In this document: positions 50,543 to 59,450 of the stretch, in pieces
How the letters are laid out: each line of letters starts with the position of its first letter
How positions within the stretch are numbered: the first letter of the stretch is position 1
NCBI GenBank assembly: GCA_004362315.1
Contig: SNWL01000008.1
Location: forward strand, 248,001-312,000
Reading direction: 5' to 3'
From: Mycobacterium sp. BK086
GTDB lineage: Bacteria > Actinomycetota > Actinomycetes > Mycobacteriales > Mycobacteriaceae
Length of the DNA: 64,000 nucleotides
The notes under the pieces: generated by a model
What the model saw: the letters and a program-made list of their open reading frames with translations, nothing else
Told to the model about the DNA's origin: nothing
The model's database searches: none
Position numbers and translations under genes: made by a program

Positions 50543-51904
50543 TCAGTTCGGGTAGCAGGTCAGCGCGACCTGCGCCTCCTTCATGTATGCGGGTGCGTTG
50601 ACGCCGAAGAGTCGAAGGATCGTCGGGGCCACCGACGTCAGCGGGATCCGCTCGTCGACCCGGCGAGGTGTGGGGGACTGCACCCAGAAGCAGCCGTCGG
50701 GATGGTGGCGGCCGCTGCGCAGGCTGTGGATGCGGTAGAAGTACTCGTCGAACGGTGCCTGCCTGCCGTCGGGCAGCGTCATCATCGTGCGGCCCTGCGA
50801 CCACTCGTTGATCGCACAGCCGGCCTTGAACCGTGGCCCCTCGGCCTCCTGCATCCGGAACAGCGGCTGGTCGCTGACTCGGCACTCCGTGAGCTGCGCG
50901 ATGGCGCGCTGGGCGGCGGCCTCGTCGGGGAACGACAGCAGGAATTCCTCGGCCATCAACGGCGCCACTTCCGCGCTGGTCATGTCGATGCCGATCAGCC
51001 CGAGCAACTGGTCGAAATCCTTGGGCCGGTAGGTGCACTTCGTCGTGTCCCAGGGCTGCTGGCTCAGTGCGGTCGCGAACACCAGCCGGTCATCGGGGAA
51101 GTCGGCCAGGAAGCGCCCGATGAGCTGGTCATTGTTGCGGTAACCCTCGAGCATCGCGTCCGCCAGGGACGAGTGATCCTCGGGCGGCGACGGCAGCGAG
51201 AAGATCTCGGGTCGGAAGTTGCGCCAGTAGTAGTGCTGAAGGTGGGCCGTCGAATTCGAGAAGAAGGTGGCGAACGCGACGTTGTGGCGGCGCACCAGAT
51301 TGCGAAAGACGTCGTAGGACATGGCGTCCAGGGCGAAGGAGCGACGCCATTTCACGCCGGGATCGCGCCGTTCACCGAGGAGCTGCTGCACGGTGGACAA
51401 CGCGGTGGCCGGCGTCAGGCCATGTGTCGCGAGGTATCTGGCGAACGGGAGTGCGGCCCGCTTGTCGAGTTGATCGGCGGAATTCTCCTGCACGGCAGAC
51501 ACCACGAAGTTGGTGAACGCCTTGATATCGGCGGGATGCGGCGACAATTCCGCATTCCACGGGTCGGGTATGACGAAACCGTCGAGCGGTCCGTAGTCGA
51601 GGTTCATCGAGCCGAAGACGCCGACCTTGAATCCGGCGGCGGCCAGTTCGCGAGCGATCCCGCGCCCGGCGACCAGATCGGCTTCGCCGAGATGCTGGAT
51701 ACCGTGATCGCGGTCCGGGATACCGGTGTGCAGCGTCGGCCACTGAACCCACGGCTCGAGGTTGATCTCGTTGGCGGCGTCGGTGACGAAGACTTCCGAG
51801 GAGTCCCGCAGCTTCCGGAAATTCGGCAACTCGCCCGCGTCGATGAACTCGTCGATCAGAGTCGGACTCAACTCGTTGAATTCGATCTGAATTGTCCGTC
51901 GCAT
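50543..51904 (-). CDS. Alkaline phosphatase-superfamily enzyme (type I phosphodiesterase-like)
   Basis: The 453-residue protein has features of the metal-dependent NPP/sulfatase/phosphatase superfamily. WPTLHTG (55-61) offers nucleophile Thr57, H221-L-Q-H224 resembles the HxxQH metal site, and EFNELS at the start corresponds to the first metal-ligand strand. No signal peptide is visible, so it may act in the cytosol. In an EPS locus it could transfer or remove phosphate, sulfate or a phospho-substituent. ATG 51904 follows GGAG by 7 nt. An in-frame GTG is 12 nt earlier. Confidence 0.75.
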   Translation of the reverse strand: MRRTIQIEFNELSPTLIDEFIDAGELPNFRKLRDSSEVFVTDAANEINLEPWVQWPTLHTGIPDRDHGIQHLGEADLVAGRGIARELAAAGFKVGVFGSMNLDYGPLDGFVIPDPWNAELSPHPADIKAFTNFVVSAVQENSADQLDKRAALPFARYLATHGLTPATALSTVQQLLGERRDPGVKWRRSFALDAMSYDVFRNLVRRHNVAFATFFSNSTAHLQHYYWRNFRPEIFSLPSPPEDHSSLADAMLEGYRNNDQLIGRFLADFPDDRLVFATALSQQPWDTTKCTYRPKDFDQLLGLIGIDMTSAEVAPLMAEEFLLSFPDEAAAQRAIAQLTECRVSDQPLFRMQEAEGPRFKAGCAINEWSQGRTMMTLPDGRQAPFDEYFYRIHSLRSGRHHPDGCFWVQSPTPRRVDERIPLTSVAPTILRLFGVNAPAYMKEAQVALTCYPN

Positions 51905-52126
51905 CGGCAACTCCACCCCGTAGGTCCTGGCGTGAAGATAGCACGAGCGTGGCGACGTCGAGATGTGCCGAGGATGCTGTCCAAAGTTCGCCGGGCCGAC
52001 GCGCCAAACAGCAGTCGTCCCAGTTCAGACGGCGCTGTATTGTGTCCAACACCCGAAGACATCGGTAACGAGAAAATTGTCTCGGCGCCAAGTTGCACAT
52101 GGCGCGGCGAGACTGAAGGACGGGAT

Positions 52127-52750
52127 ATGACCAAGCATCGCAGGACGATCGCCGTCTTCGCGTTCGTCGGCGCCATCCTCGGAGCGGCACTGGGATTCTT
52201 TCTGGCCCCGCAACCGCACTGGTACCAAGCGTCGGCCAACGTCGCGCTTCTCCCGGCACCCGATCTCACCACCGAGCAGTCCTCGGCGTTCTGGGAGGTG
52301 CTCACCCGCGGGCAGGTCAGCAGGACGGCCGCGGTGCTGTACAACGACGGCCGCTGGATACCGTCGGCGGCCACGGCGGCGAAGGTGCCCCAGGCCGATC
52401 TCTCGCTGTCCGCCGCGGCCCTGCCCGATACGACGATCGTGGTCGTCACGGTGGTGGCGCATTCGGCAGGTGCCGCCGAGGCGGGTCTCAACGACGTTCT
52501 GAACAAGGCCACTCCCGAAGTCGCGTCGCTGGCCGCGCCGTATGCCGTGAAAGTGATGTGGCCGCCGCAGAACAACGCCCTTCCCCTTCCGAGCCCGCGC
52601 CGCTCACAGATCGCGGCCGCGGTGGCGCTCGGCGGACTGCTCATCGGCGGCGGCGTCGGCTGGATCGTCGCCCGATCGCGAGATCGCCGCGATGACACCG
52701 CATCTCGTCGGACCGGCCCGATCCGCGAAGAGGTGCGACCCGGGCTATGA
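52127..52750 (+). CDS. Wzz-like chain-length determinant family protein
   Basis: The 207-residue protein has two transmembrane helices (about 8-27 and 168-190) flanking an extracytoplasmic domain, then a short basic tail. This is the polysaccharide co-polymerase layout. There is no tyrosine-kinase domain. The C-terminal end of the next protein repeats the same layout. It is divergent from the phosphatase-like gene and overlaps the polymerase gene by 4 nt. Confidence 0.7.
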   Translation: MTKHRRTIAVFAFVGAILGAALGFFLAPQPHWYQASANVALLPAPDLTTEQSSAFWEVLTRGQVSRTAAVLYNDGRWIPSAATAAKVPQADLSLSAAALPDTTIVVVTVVAHSAGAAEAGLNDVLNKATPEVASLAAPYAVKVMWPPQNNALPLPSPRRSQIAAAVALGGLLIGGGVGWIVARSRDRRDDTASRRTGPIREEVRPGL

Positions 52751-54762
52751 CCGGCCCGATCCGCGCCACGCCTCAATCCGGCGAACTTGCGGCGATGGCC
52801 CTCGTCGGTGGTGCCGCGACCGTCGCGGCGGTGGTGATGTTCGGTTCGCGCAGCCCGTTGTTCGTGATCGCCGCGCTGATCGGCGGTGTCGGGCTGGTGT
52901 ACGCGGCGCGGCGACCGCTTCTGGCACTTGTCGCGATGGTTGCCATCGAGGCCAGCAACCTGTCGGGTGTGCTGGAGCAACACGGCAATGTCCCGGTGTT
53001 CCAGGCGTCGATGGCGCTCGGACTTCTGGCCGTCGTTCTTGGCCTGCGTGATTCGGAGTTACGCGCGCGGCTCAACGTCTGGACGGTGATCTGCGCCGGA
53101 CTACTGGCTGTGTTCCTGGCGACGCAGATGGTGGCCGCGATCGGCAGTGCCGATCTGGCGGCGTCGCTTTCTTCGGTGCGCCGCACCGCTATCGACCTGC
53201 TCTTCCTGATGCTCGTTCTGATGCTGGCTCAGATGACGGCGCGGCCGTGGACCGTCGCGATCACGATCGTCACGGTGCTGGCGCTGCTGTCTGTACTGAC
53301 GGTGATCGACTTCGTCGTCTTCGGTGGCACCAACTCGTTCGGCGGATTCTCCATCGTCACAACATCTTCGGGTGAACTGGTCACCACGCCCCGATACGGC
53401 GGACCGCTGCCGGACTCCAACTTCTGGGGCAGGCACCTGATAATGGGCCTGCCGCTCGCGGCGGCCCTGTTGACACGGTCACTGCGGGCGTCGGACCGGC
53501 GGGCCGTGACCCTGGTCGCCCTGTCGATTCTTGCGTTGCTGGCCGGCATCTACCTGACCCAGTCGCGCGGCACGTTCCTGTCGGCCGGCATCGCAATGGT
53601 GGTGTGGTTCATCGCTTCTGAACGATCCATCCGGCGGTGGGCGCTGGTCGCCCTGCCCGCGGTGTTCGCATCGTCGTTCGTTCCCGGCATCGGCAACCGC
53701 CTCCAGGACATGTTCCAGCAGATCAGCCAGGGCGACGAGAGCAGCCACGTGGACCCGTCGCTGCTCGGCCGGTTGGCCGCCCAGGAACAGGCCGCCATGA
53801 TGTGGTCGCAGCGGCCCTATTTCGGGTTCGGTCCCGGTACGTTCGCCGGTGAGGTGATCAACTTCGCCGGGCGGGTGTCGACGGCGGTTCGGGAGCCGAA
53901 TCTGGCCGCGCACAACCTCTATCTGTCGCTGCTCGCTGAGACCGGGGTCTTCGGTCTCATCGGGTGGACGGTAATGGTGGCCGGTTTCTTGGCCATCATC
54001 GTCTTGCGGATCATCGCGCAGCCGCGCTCGGCCGACCGGGTTCTGGTGGCCGCACTGGCCGCGGCGATCGTCGGATGGTCGGTATCCAGTGTCGGGCTTC
54101 ATCTCTCGTACTTCCGCACCTTCGCATTGGTGCTGGCCATGGTGGCGGCGGTCGCGCCGCAGTGGCCGGTTTCGGCCGAGATCGTGCGAAGGTTCCTGCG
54201 CAACGCCGGGATATGGCTGGTGGCCACGGCTCTGGGCGGAGCGTTCTTCTGGGCCTACCTCACCGCGAACAGCACCTCGGTGTTCCGGGCCAGCCAGCAC
54301 ATGACGCTGGTGCCCGCGCAGCCCCCCGACGGTTGGTATGCATACGCCCTCGATGTCCGGTCGAGGATCGAGATGTTGCCCACCATGGGAAGAGTTCTGC
54401 GCGACGGGAATTCGCCGGTCACCATCGAGGCCGACGCCGTACGCGGACTTCTCACCTTCACCGCCGAGGCGGACAGCGCGGACCAGGCTCGCGACGAGGT
54501 GCAGCGCGCCGCGGCGGTCGCGGGTACCCGGTTGAGTGAGGTGAACGGCTACGACCAGTACCTGCTGCAGACCGTCGGCAGCATGCAGATCACGCAGACC
54601 AGCGATCACACGAACACCACGGTCTTCGTCGCCGTTGCCGTCGGCATCGCCGGTGGACTGGTGACGGGTATGTCGTTGTTCGCGATGATCGGTGGCAGGC
54701 GTACCGATGATCAGGATTCCGTGACGCAGTCGTCGACAGACGATCGCGTTGCCGCCGAATGA
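52747..54762 (+). CDS. Wzy-type polysaccharide polymerase/ligase fused to a Wzz-like hairpin
   Basis: The 671-residue protein has about 11-12 transmembrane helices in residues 14-480, with the large loop containing SQRPYFGFGPGTFAGEV and NLAAHNLYLSLLAETGVFG, the O-antigen ligase/polymerase signature. Beyond it, a helix (488-505), an extracytoplasmic stretch (about 508-625) and a last helix (628-649) repeat the topology of the preceding 207-residue protein. It would join repeat units or ligate the chain. The fused hairpin is uncommon. Confidence 0.85.
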   Translation: MTGPIRATPQSGELAAMALVGGAATVAAVVMFGSRSPLFVIAALIGGVGLVYAARRPLLALVAMVAIEASNLSGVLEQHGNVPVFQASMALGLLAVVLGLRDSELRARLNVWTVICAGLLAVFLATQMVAAIGSADLAASLSSVRRTAIDLLFLMLVLMLAQMTARPWTVAITIVTVLALLSVLTVIDFVVFGGTNSFGGFSIVTTSSGELVTTPRYGGPLPDSNFWGRHLIMGLPLAAALLTRSLRASDRRAVTLVALSILALLAGIYLTQSRGTFLSAGIAMVVWFIASERSIRRWALVALPAVFASSFVPGIGNRLQDMFQQISQGDESSHVDPSLLGRLAAQEQAAMMWSQRPYFGFGPGTFAGEVINFAGRVSTAVREPNLAAHNLYLSLLAETGVFGLIGWTVMVAGFLAIIVLRIIAQPRSADRVLVAALAAAIVGWSVSSVGLHLSYFRTFALVLAMVAAVAPQWPVSAEIVRRFLRNAGIWLVATALGGAFFWAYLTANSTSVFRASQHMTLVPAQPPDGWYAYALDVRSRIEMLPTMGRVLRDGNSPVTIEADAVRGLLTFTAEADSADQARDEVQRAAAVAGTRLSEVNGYDQYLLQTVGSMQITQTSDHTNTTVFVAVAVGIAGGLVTGMSLFAMIGGRRTDDQDSVTQSSTDDRVAAE

Positions 54763-55736
54763 GACGTGCCGGCAAGGCTGTTCACCATTGGTCTAGCAGC
54801 AGATCGGCGCGGTCGGTCACCGCGGTGGTCGCCATCGTGATCGTGGTTGTGGCGGTGCTTGCCGGGCGGGCGGCGTGTTCGAGCCCTGCCCATGACTGGC
54901 TGGCCAATCCGTTCGCAGCCGAGAGCCCTTGGCGGACAGCGATTCCACAGGATGCGGGGGTCGACCCGAACAGTGCGGCCATGATCGGCTACGTGCAGTC
55001 GACCCGCGGCGTGTTCGCCAACATCGTGGAGTTCGGCATTCCGATCTTCTCGGTTGGCCCGGATACCCCCGCCTACGCGGTGAAATGCTCAGGCCCCGAG
55101 TGGGGAGTATGCCCTTTCGCCGGCTGGCCGGTACCGATTCCGTATGGGGCGAAGCCCAATTCGGGCTCCGATGGGGTGATGGTCACCGTCGACGAGGCCA
55201 CCTCGACCATCTTCGAGTTCTGGCAGGCGGCCAAGAGCGGCAATGACTGGTCCGCGCAGTGGGGCGCTGTCAACAGTCTGCGCGGGTCCGGATGGGGTGG
55301 CTCGGCAACGGGATCGGGTGCGTCGCGGCTCGGCGGCGTCATCCGGGTCGCCGAGATCAGTTCAGGCGTGATACCGCATGCGCTGGCCCTGCAAACCAGC
55401 AACGCCTGCAAGACCTTTCGGCCGCCTGCACTGAAGTCCGATGGCAAGTCGGCCCGGGCTGACTGCCTGCCCGAAGGCGCTCATCTGCAACTGGATCCGT
55501 CTGTCGACCTGACCAAGCTCGGCCTCACCAAGGGGGAGCTGGCGGTTGCGACGGCCATGCAACGCTACGGCGGCTATATCGTGGATGTCGGGGGCGCACC
55601 ACTGAGCATGAGCTTCGAATTCGAAGCCTCGGCCAGCCCGCCCGCGCTCGGCAAGACCTACCAAGCCGCGGGATTCCGTTGGGATTACGACCCGATGGAA
55701 CGCATCCCGTGGGAGAAGCTTCGGGTGCTGAGCTGA
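54759..55736 (+). CDS. Exported protein of the EPS locus, possibly polysaccharide-acting
   Basis: The 325-residue protein has an N-terminal signal anchor (about 20-40). The rest is a soluble beta-rich region with a conserved-looking core: VIPHALAL, LPEGAHLQLDPSVDL and MQRYGGYIVDVGGAP. This pattern recalls secreted actinobacterial proteins of polysaccharide-lyase-like fold, from memory only. It overlaps the polymerase gene by 4 nt and so belongs to that operon. Confidence 0.6.
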   Translation: MRRAGKAVHHWSSSRSARSVTAVVAIVIVVVAVLAGRAACSSPAHDWLANPFAAESPWRTAIPQDAGVDPNSAAMIGYVQSTRGVFANIVEFGIPIFSVGPDTPAYAVKCSGPEWGVCPFAGWPVPIPYGAKPNSGSDGVMVTVDEATSTIFEFWQAAKSGNDWSAQWGAVNSLRGSGWGGSATGSGASRLGGVIRVAEISSGVIPHALALQTSNACKTFRPPALKSDGKSARADCLPEGAHLQLDPSVDLTKLGLTKGELAVATAMQRYGGYIVDVGGAPLSMSFEFEASASPPALGKTYQAAGFRWDYDPMERIPWEKLRVLS

Positions 55737-55776
55737 CGCGGTTCGCGCAAGCGCTTATCGGCCCTAGAAGTGCTGC

Positions 55777-55782
55777 TATCGT
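55777..55782 (+). promoter_or_regulatory. Leaderless -10 box of the FkbM gene
   Basis: TATCGT ends 6 nt before GTG 55789. Confidence 0.45.
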
Positions 55783-55788
55783 GCACAA

Positions 55789-56613
55789 GTGGCCCTCAAG
55801 CACGCCGTGTACGACGCCGTCAATCGACCTTCGACCCGCTGGTTGCTCGGCCTCGCGGCGTCGGCGAACGCCACCCTCGCCGGTGACCGCGCGCTGTTCA
55901 CCTACGACCGGCAGACCGGGGATTGGCTGAAGCGGACACGCGCCGGTGCGATGCTCCTGCCCGACCTTCGTGGCGGCGAGGGGATGGACGCCGCGCAGTG
56001 TGACGCGTTCGCGCGAGAGGTGTTCCTACCCGAATACGCGATTCGGCCCGGCGACGTCGTTCTCGACGTGGGGGCGGGGATCGGCACAGAGGCGCTGCCG
56101 TTCTCCCGCATGGTCGGCGACTCGGGCCGGGTGATCGCCATCGAGGCGCACCCGACGACCTACGCCAAGCTCGCACGCGTGTGCCAGGCCAACAACCTGC
56201 GCAACGTCGAACCGATCCACGCCGCGGTGATGGACACCGAAGGAACGGTGAAAATCACTGACCTGCAGGCGGAGTCGTATCTCGAGAACAAGATCGGCGA
56301 CGAGGGGGTGCCCGTCGCGGCGGTCACGATCCCCGGGCTGGTCGCCAAGCTGAAGCTGGATCGCATCGACTTTTTGAAAATGAACATCGAAGGCGCCGAA
56401 CTACCTGCCCTGCGAGGTGCTCTCGACGTGCTGCCGATCGTCCGCCATGCGGCGATCGGGTGCCATGACTTCCTCGCCGACGAAACCGGCGACGAGTCGT
56501 ACCGCACCAAGGATGCAGTCCACGCGATATTGGTCGACGCCGGTTTCACGGTCACCTCGCGGTCGGACGATCCGCGTCCGTGGGCGGCCGGGTACCTTTT
56601 CGCTTCGCGCTGA
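55789..56613 (+). CDS. FkbM-family methyltransferase
   Basis: The 274-residue protein has the SAM-binding VVLDVGAGIGTEALPF (about 86-101), VIAIEAHPTT, and the FkbM LDRIDFLKMNIEGAE motif. FkbM enzymes O-methylate sugars or polyketides, and in this locus a sugar of the repeat unit is the likely target. Confidence 0.88.
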   Translation: MALKHAVYDAVNRPSTRWLLGLAASANATLAGDRALFTYDRQTGDWLKRTRAGAMLLPDLRGGEGMDAAQCDAFAREVFLPEYAIRPGDVVLDVGAGIGTEALPFSRMVGDSGRVIAIEAHPTTYAKLARVCQANNLRNVEPIHAAVMDTEGTVKITDLQAESYLENKIGDEGVPVAAVTIPGLVAKLKLDRIDFLKMNIEGAELPALRGALDVLPIVRHAAIGCHDFLADETGDESYRTKDAVHAILVDAGFTVTSRSDDPRPWAAGYLFASR

Positions 56614-56676
56614 AGCCCGCCGCTCTATGATGGCCGTGAAATGGCTGCGGCTCCAGGCTGATCGGGGACTCTTCGG

Positions 56677-58326
56677 GTGGGACAGGGCGAGGATCCGACC
56701 ATAGCCGGGGACAGTCGCGATCGCATCGGGGACGAGCCGCCCGCGGCACCGGAATCGACTCCGCAGACCGGCCGGCAGGCTGCGTGGAACTACTTGGTCT
56801 TCGGTCTGAGCAAGAGCTCGACGCTGATCATGACGATCGTGGCGGCGCGGCTTCTCGATCCCGCCGATTTCGGTCTGTTCACGCTCGCACTGCTGGTCGT
56901 CAATCTGTTCGACTACATGAAGGATCTCGGGGTCGGCGCCGCCCTTGTCCAGAGTCCGGGCAAGTGGGACCGGCTCGCCCCGACAGGGTTGACGCTGTCC
57001 GCGATCTTCGGTGTCATCGCCGGAGCGGCCCTGGCTGTCTTCGCCCCTTATGGTGCCGAGCTGGTCCGCCAACCGCAGCTGACGCCGCTGATCCGAGTAC
57101 TGGCCATCGGGCTCACCATCTCGGCTTTCAGCGTGATTCCCGCCGCCCGGCTACGGCGCGATCTCGACTTCCGGCAGCGGATCTGGCCGGAGTTCGTGGG
57201 CTCCGCGGTCAAAGCGATACTCACCATCGTCCTGGCCGCCGCCGGGCACGGTGTGTGGAGCCTCGTCTGGGGCCAACTCGTCGGGACCATCTTGACGACG
57301 ATCCTGTACTGGGTGGTTGCCCGCACTCCGGTCGTGTTCGGCTTCGATCGCCAGCAGGCGCGAAATCTCATCCGCTACGGATCAGCGCTGACCGGCGTCG
57401 CGCTGCTCAGCTTCGCGATGTTCAACACCGATTATCTGTTCATCGGCATGCGCCGCGGTGACGAACAGCTGGGTCTCTACACCTTGGCCTACCGGCTGCC
57501 CGACTTGCTGGTGCTGGCGCTCTGCAACGTGATCAGCGAGGTACTGTTCAGCTCTCTGTCGCGACTCCAGCATGCCCGCGAGCGTCTTTCGGAGCATTTC
57601 CTCCAGGTCATGGCCGTCACGATGGCGCTGAGCGCACCGATCAGCGTCGCCCTTGCCACGGTGGCGCCGGCCGTTGTGGGCACCCTGTACGGTCCCCAAT
57701 ATGCCGGTGCCGCACCGGTACTCATGGTGTTGTCCGTCTACGGTCTGCTGTTCTCGGTCTCCTGGCATGCCGGTGACGTGTTCAAAGCCATTGGTAGACC
57801 GTCGCTTCTCCTCGCGACAGGCACCGGCAGGCTCGGACTCATGGTCGGCCCGGTCTGGTGGGCCGCAGGACACAGCATCGTGGCGGTGGCGTCGGTGCTG
57901 GTGGCGGTCGAGACGGTGCTCCTCATGGTGAACACCGTGTTGTTGCGGAGGATGGGGGGAATCACCCCCGGCCAACTGTGGAATGCGGTGGGACGGCCGT
58001 TGCCCGCGGCGGCGGGGATGGGCGTCGTCATGCTCGCGCTCGCGTATCTGATGGCCGGACTGCCGGATCCGCTTGTCCTTGTCGTCGCCGGGGTGGCGGG
58101 TGTGCTGACCTACATTCTCGGGTTGCAACTCAGTGCGCCGAGCCTGTTCGAAGCGGGACTCGCGGTGGTCCGGTCCGTCCGCGGACACAGCGCCGCGGAA
58201 TCGGCGAGTTCGGCTGTCGCACAACCTGGCAGCAGCATCGTCGTCACCATCCTTGTCGTGTTCGGCCTGTCACCGGTCATCGCCGCCGTCAACGGCGTTC
58301 GGCAGCTGTTGGGAGGTTCTCGGTGA
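56677..58326 (+). CDS. Wzx-type polysaccharide flippase
   Basis: The 549-residue protein has a soluble N-terminus (1-40) and about 12-14 transmembrane helices of the MATE/MOP polysaccharide exporter family (AAWNYLVFGLSKSSTLIM, then GSALTGVALLSFAMFNTDYLFIG). It flips lipid-linked repeat units across the inner membrane. The GTG start follows CTTCGG without a clear ribosome site. It overlaps the next gene by 4 nt. Confidence 0.88.
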   Translation: MGQGEDPTIAGDSRDRIGDEPPAAPESTPQTGRQAAWNYLVFGLSKSSTLIMTIVAARLLDPADFGLFTLALLVVNLFDYMKDLGVGAALVQSPGKWDRLAPTGLTLSAIFGVIAGAALAVFAPYGAELVRQPQLTPLIRVLAIGLTISAFSVIPAARLRRDLDFRQRIWPEFVGSAVKAILTIVLAAAGHGVWSLVWGQLVGTILTTILYWVVARTPVVFGFDRQQARNLIRYGSALTGVALLSFAMFNTDYLFIGMRRGDEQLGLYTLAYRLPDLLVLALCNVISEVLFSSLSRLQHARERLSEHFLQVMAVTMALSAPISVALATVAPAVVGTLYGPQYAGAAPVLMVLSVYGLLFSVSWHAGDVFKAIGRPSLLLATGTGRLGLMVGPVWWAAGHSIVAVASVLVAVETVLLMVNTVLLRRMGGITPGQLWNAVGRPLPAAAGMGVVMLALAYLMAGLPDPLVLVVAGVAGVLTYILGLQLSAPSLFEAGLAVVRSVRGHSAAESASSAVAQPGSSIVVTILVVFGLSPVIAAVNGVRQLLGGSR

Positions 58327-59450
58327 CCGAACAGAACCACGCACCGACGCGAGTGCTGATGATCCTGGACTCGTACAACTTCGGCGGTGCCGAGAACCTG
58401 ATCGCCGAACTCGGCCGTTATGCGCCTGCGGCACTTGATGTGTCGGTCGCAAGCCTGGCACCGCAGGAGAGCAACCGCAATGCCCTGTACGGACGGTTGG
58501 CTGATGCGAACCTGAATCCGACCTACATCTCGGTGCGAAAGTTGTTGGATCCCCGTGGTTTCGTTCGGCTGGTGCGGGCGCTGCGCCAGGCGCACGTCGA
58601 CGTGGTCCATGCTCATCTCGGGTATTCGGCGACTCTGGTCCCGCTCGCCGCCCGACTGGTAGGCCTGCCGGTGGTCGCCACCCTGCACCTGAGCCCGCAA
58701 CCCCACTCGAGCCGAGGTGAATGGTTCAAAGAGCTTCTCTCGGTGCGGATCCCGGCTCGACTGGGCCGGATCGTGCTGGTGTCCCAACATGCTTTCGACC
58801 AGTATGCCAAGAGATACGGCCCGGCCCGCTCCACCTGGCGGGCGATCCCCAACGGGGTGGATGTCGGCCGCTACACCGTTCGCAGCGGCGCCCGCGCCAC
58901 CGATCGACCGGTGTGGGCCGTTGTCGCCGCGTTGCGTCCGGACAAGAACCACGTCGACCTCATCAAAGCCTGGGCCGGGGTCGTGGCCGTGCATCCGTCC
59001 GCCAAACTGTTGGTGGTCGGTGACGGGCCCAGTCGCGCGGATATCGAAAATGCCGTTGCGGTAGCCGGATTGGAGGACTCGGTGGAGCTACTGGGCCGCC
59101 GCGAGGACGTACCCGACATCCTGGCGACCGTCGACGGCGTGGTCTCGGCGTCAGTCGACGAAGCGCTCCCGACCGCATTGATCGAGGCTGGTGCCTGCGG
59201 CCTGCCGGTGGTGGCCTCCGACGCAGGCGGAACCCGGGAGATCGTTGTCGACGGCGTCACCGGGCGGCTGGTACCCCTTCGTGACGTTCCTGCACTCACC
59301 GACGCACTTCTGGAGGTCATCGGAAACCCCGAACTGGCAGCCACATTCGGCGCTGCGGGGCGGACCCAGGCCGAGGACAAATACTCGATGCGCACGTGGG
59401 TCGACAGTCTCGACCATCTGTATCAGGAGGTCATCGGTGAACGCGCCTGA
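58323..59450 (+). CDS. Family 4 glycosyltransferase
   Basis: The 375-residue GT4 enzyme begins MILDSYNFGGAENLIAEL-like and has the donor motif EALPTALIEAGACGLPVV (E-x7-E). GTG 58323 overlaps the flippase stop. It overlaps the following glycosyltransferase gene by 14 nt. Confidence 0.9.
   Translation: MTEQNHAPTRVLMILDSYNFGGAENLIAELGRYAPAALDVSVASLAPQESNRNALYGRLADANLNPTYISVRKLLDPRGFVRLVRALRQAHVDVVHAHLGYSATLVPLAARLVGLPVVATLHLSPQPHSSRGEWFKELLSVRIPARLGRIVLVSQHAFDQYAKRYGPARSTWRAIPNGVDVGRYTVRSGARATDRPVWAVVAALRPDKNHVDLIKAWAGVVAVHPSAKLLVVGDGPSRADIENAVAVAGLEDSVELLGRREDVPDILATVDGVVSASVDEALPTALIEAGACGLPVVASDAGGTREIVVDGVTGRLVPLRDVPALTDALLEVIGNPELAATFGAAGRTQAEDKYSMRTWVDSLDHLYQEVIGERA

Noticed and set aside
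50702-52126. Apparent 475-residue extension of the Wzz-like protein
   Set aside because: It runs antisense to the phosphatase-like gene; the real start is ATG 52127 with a ribosome site.
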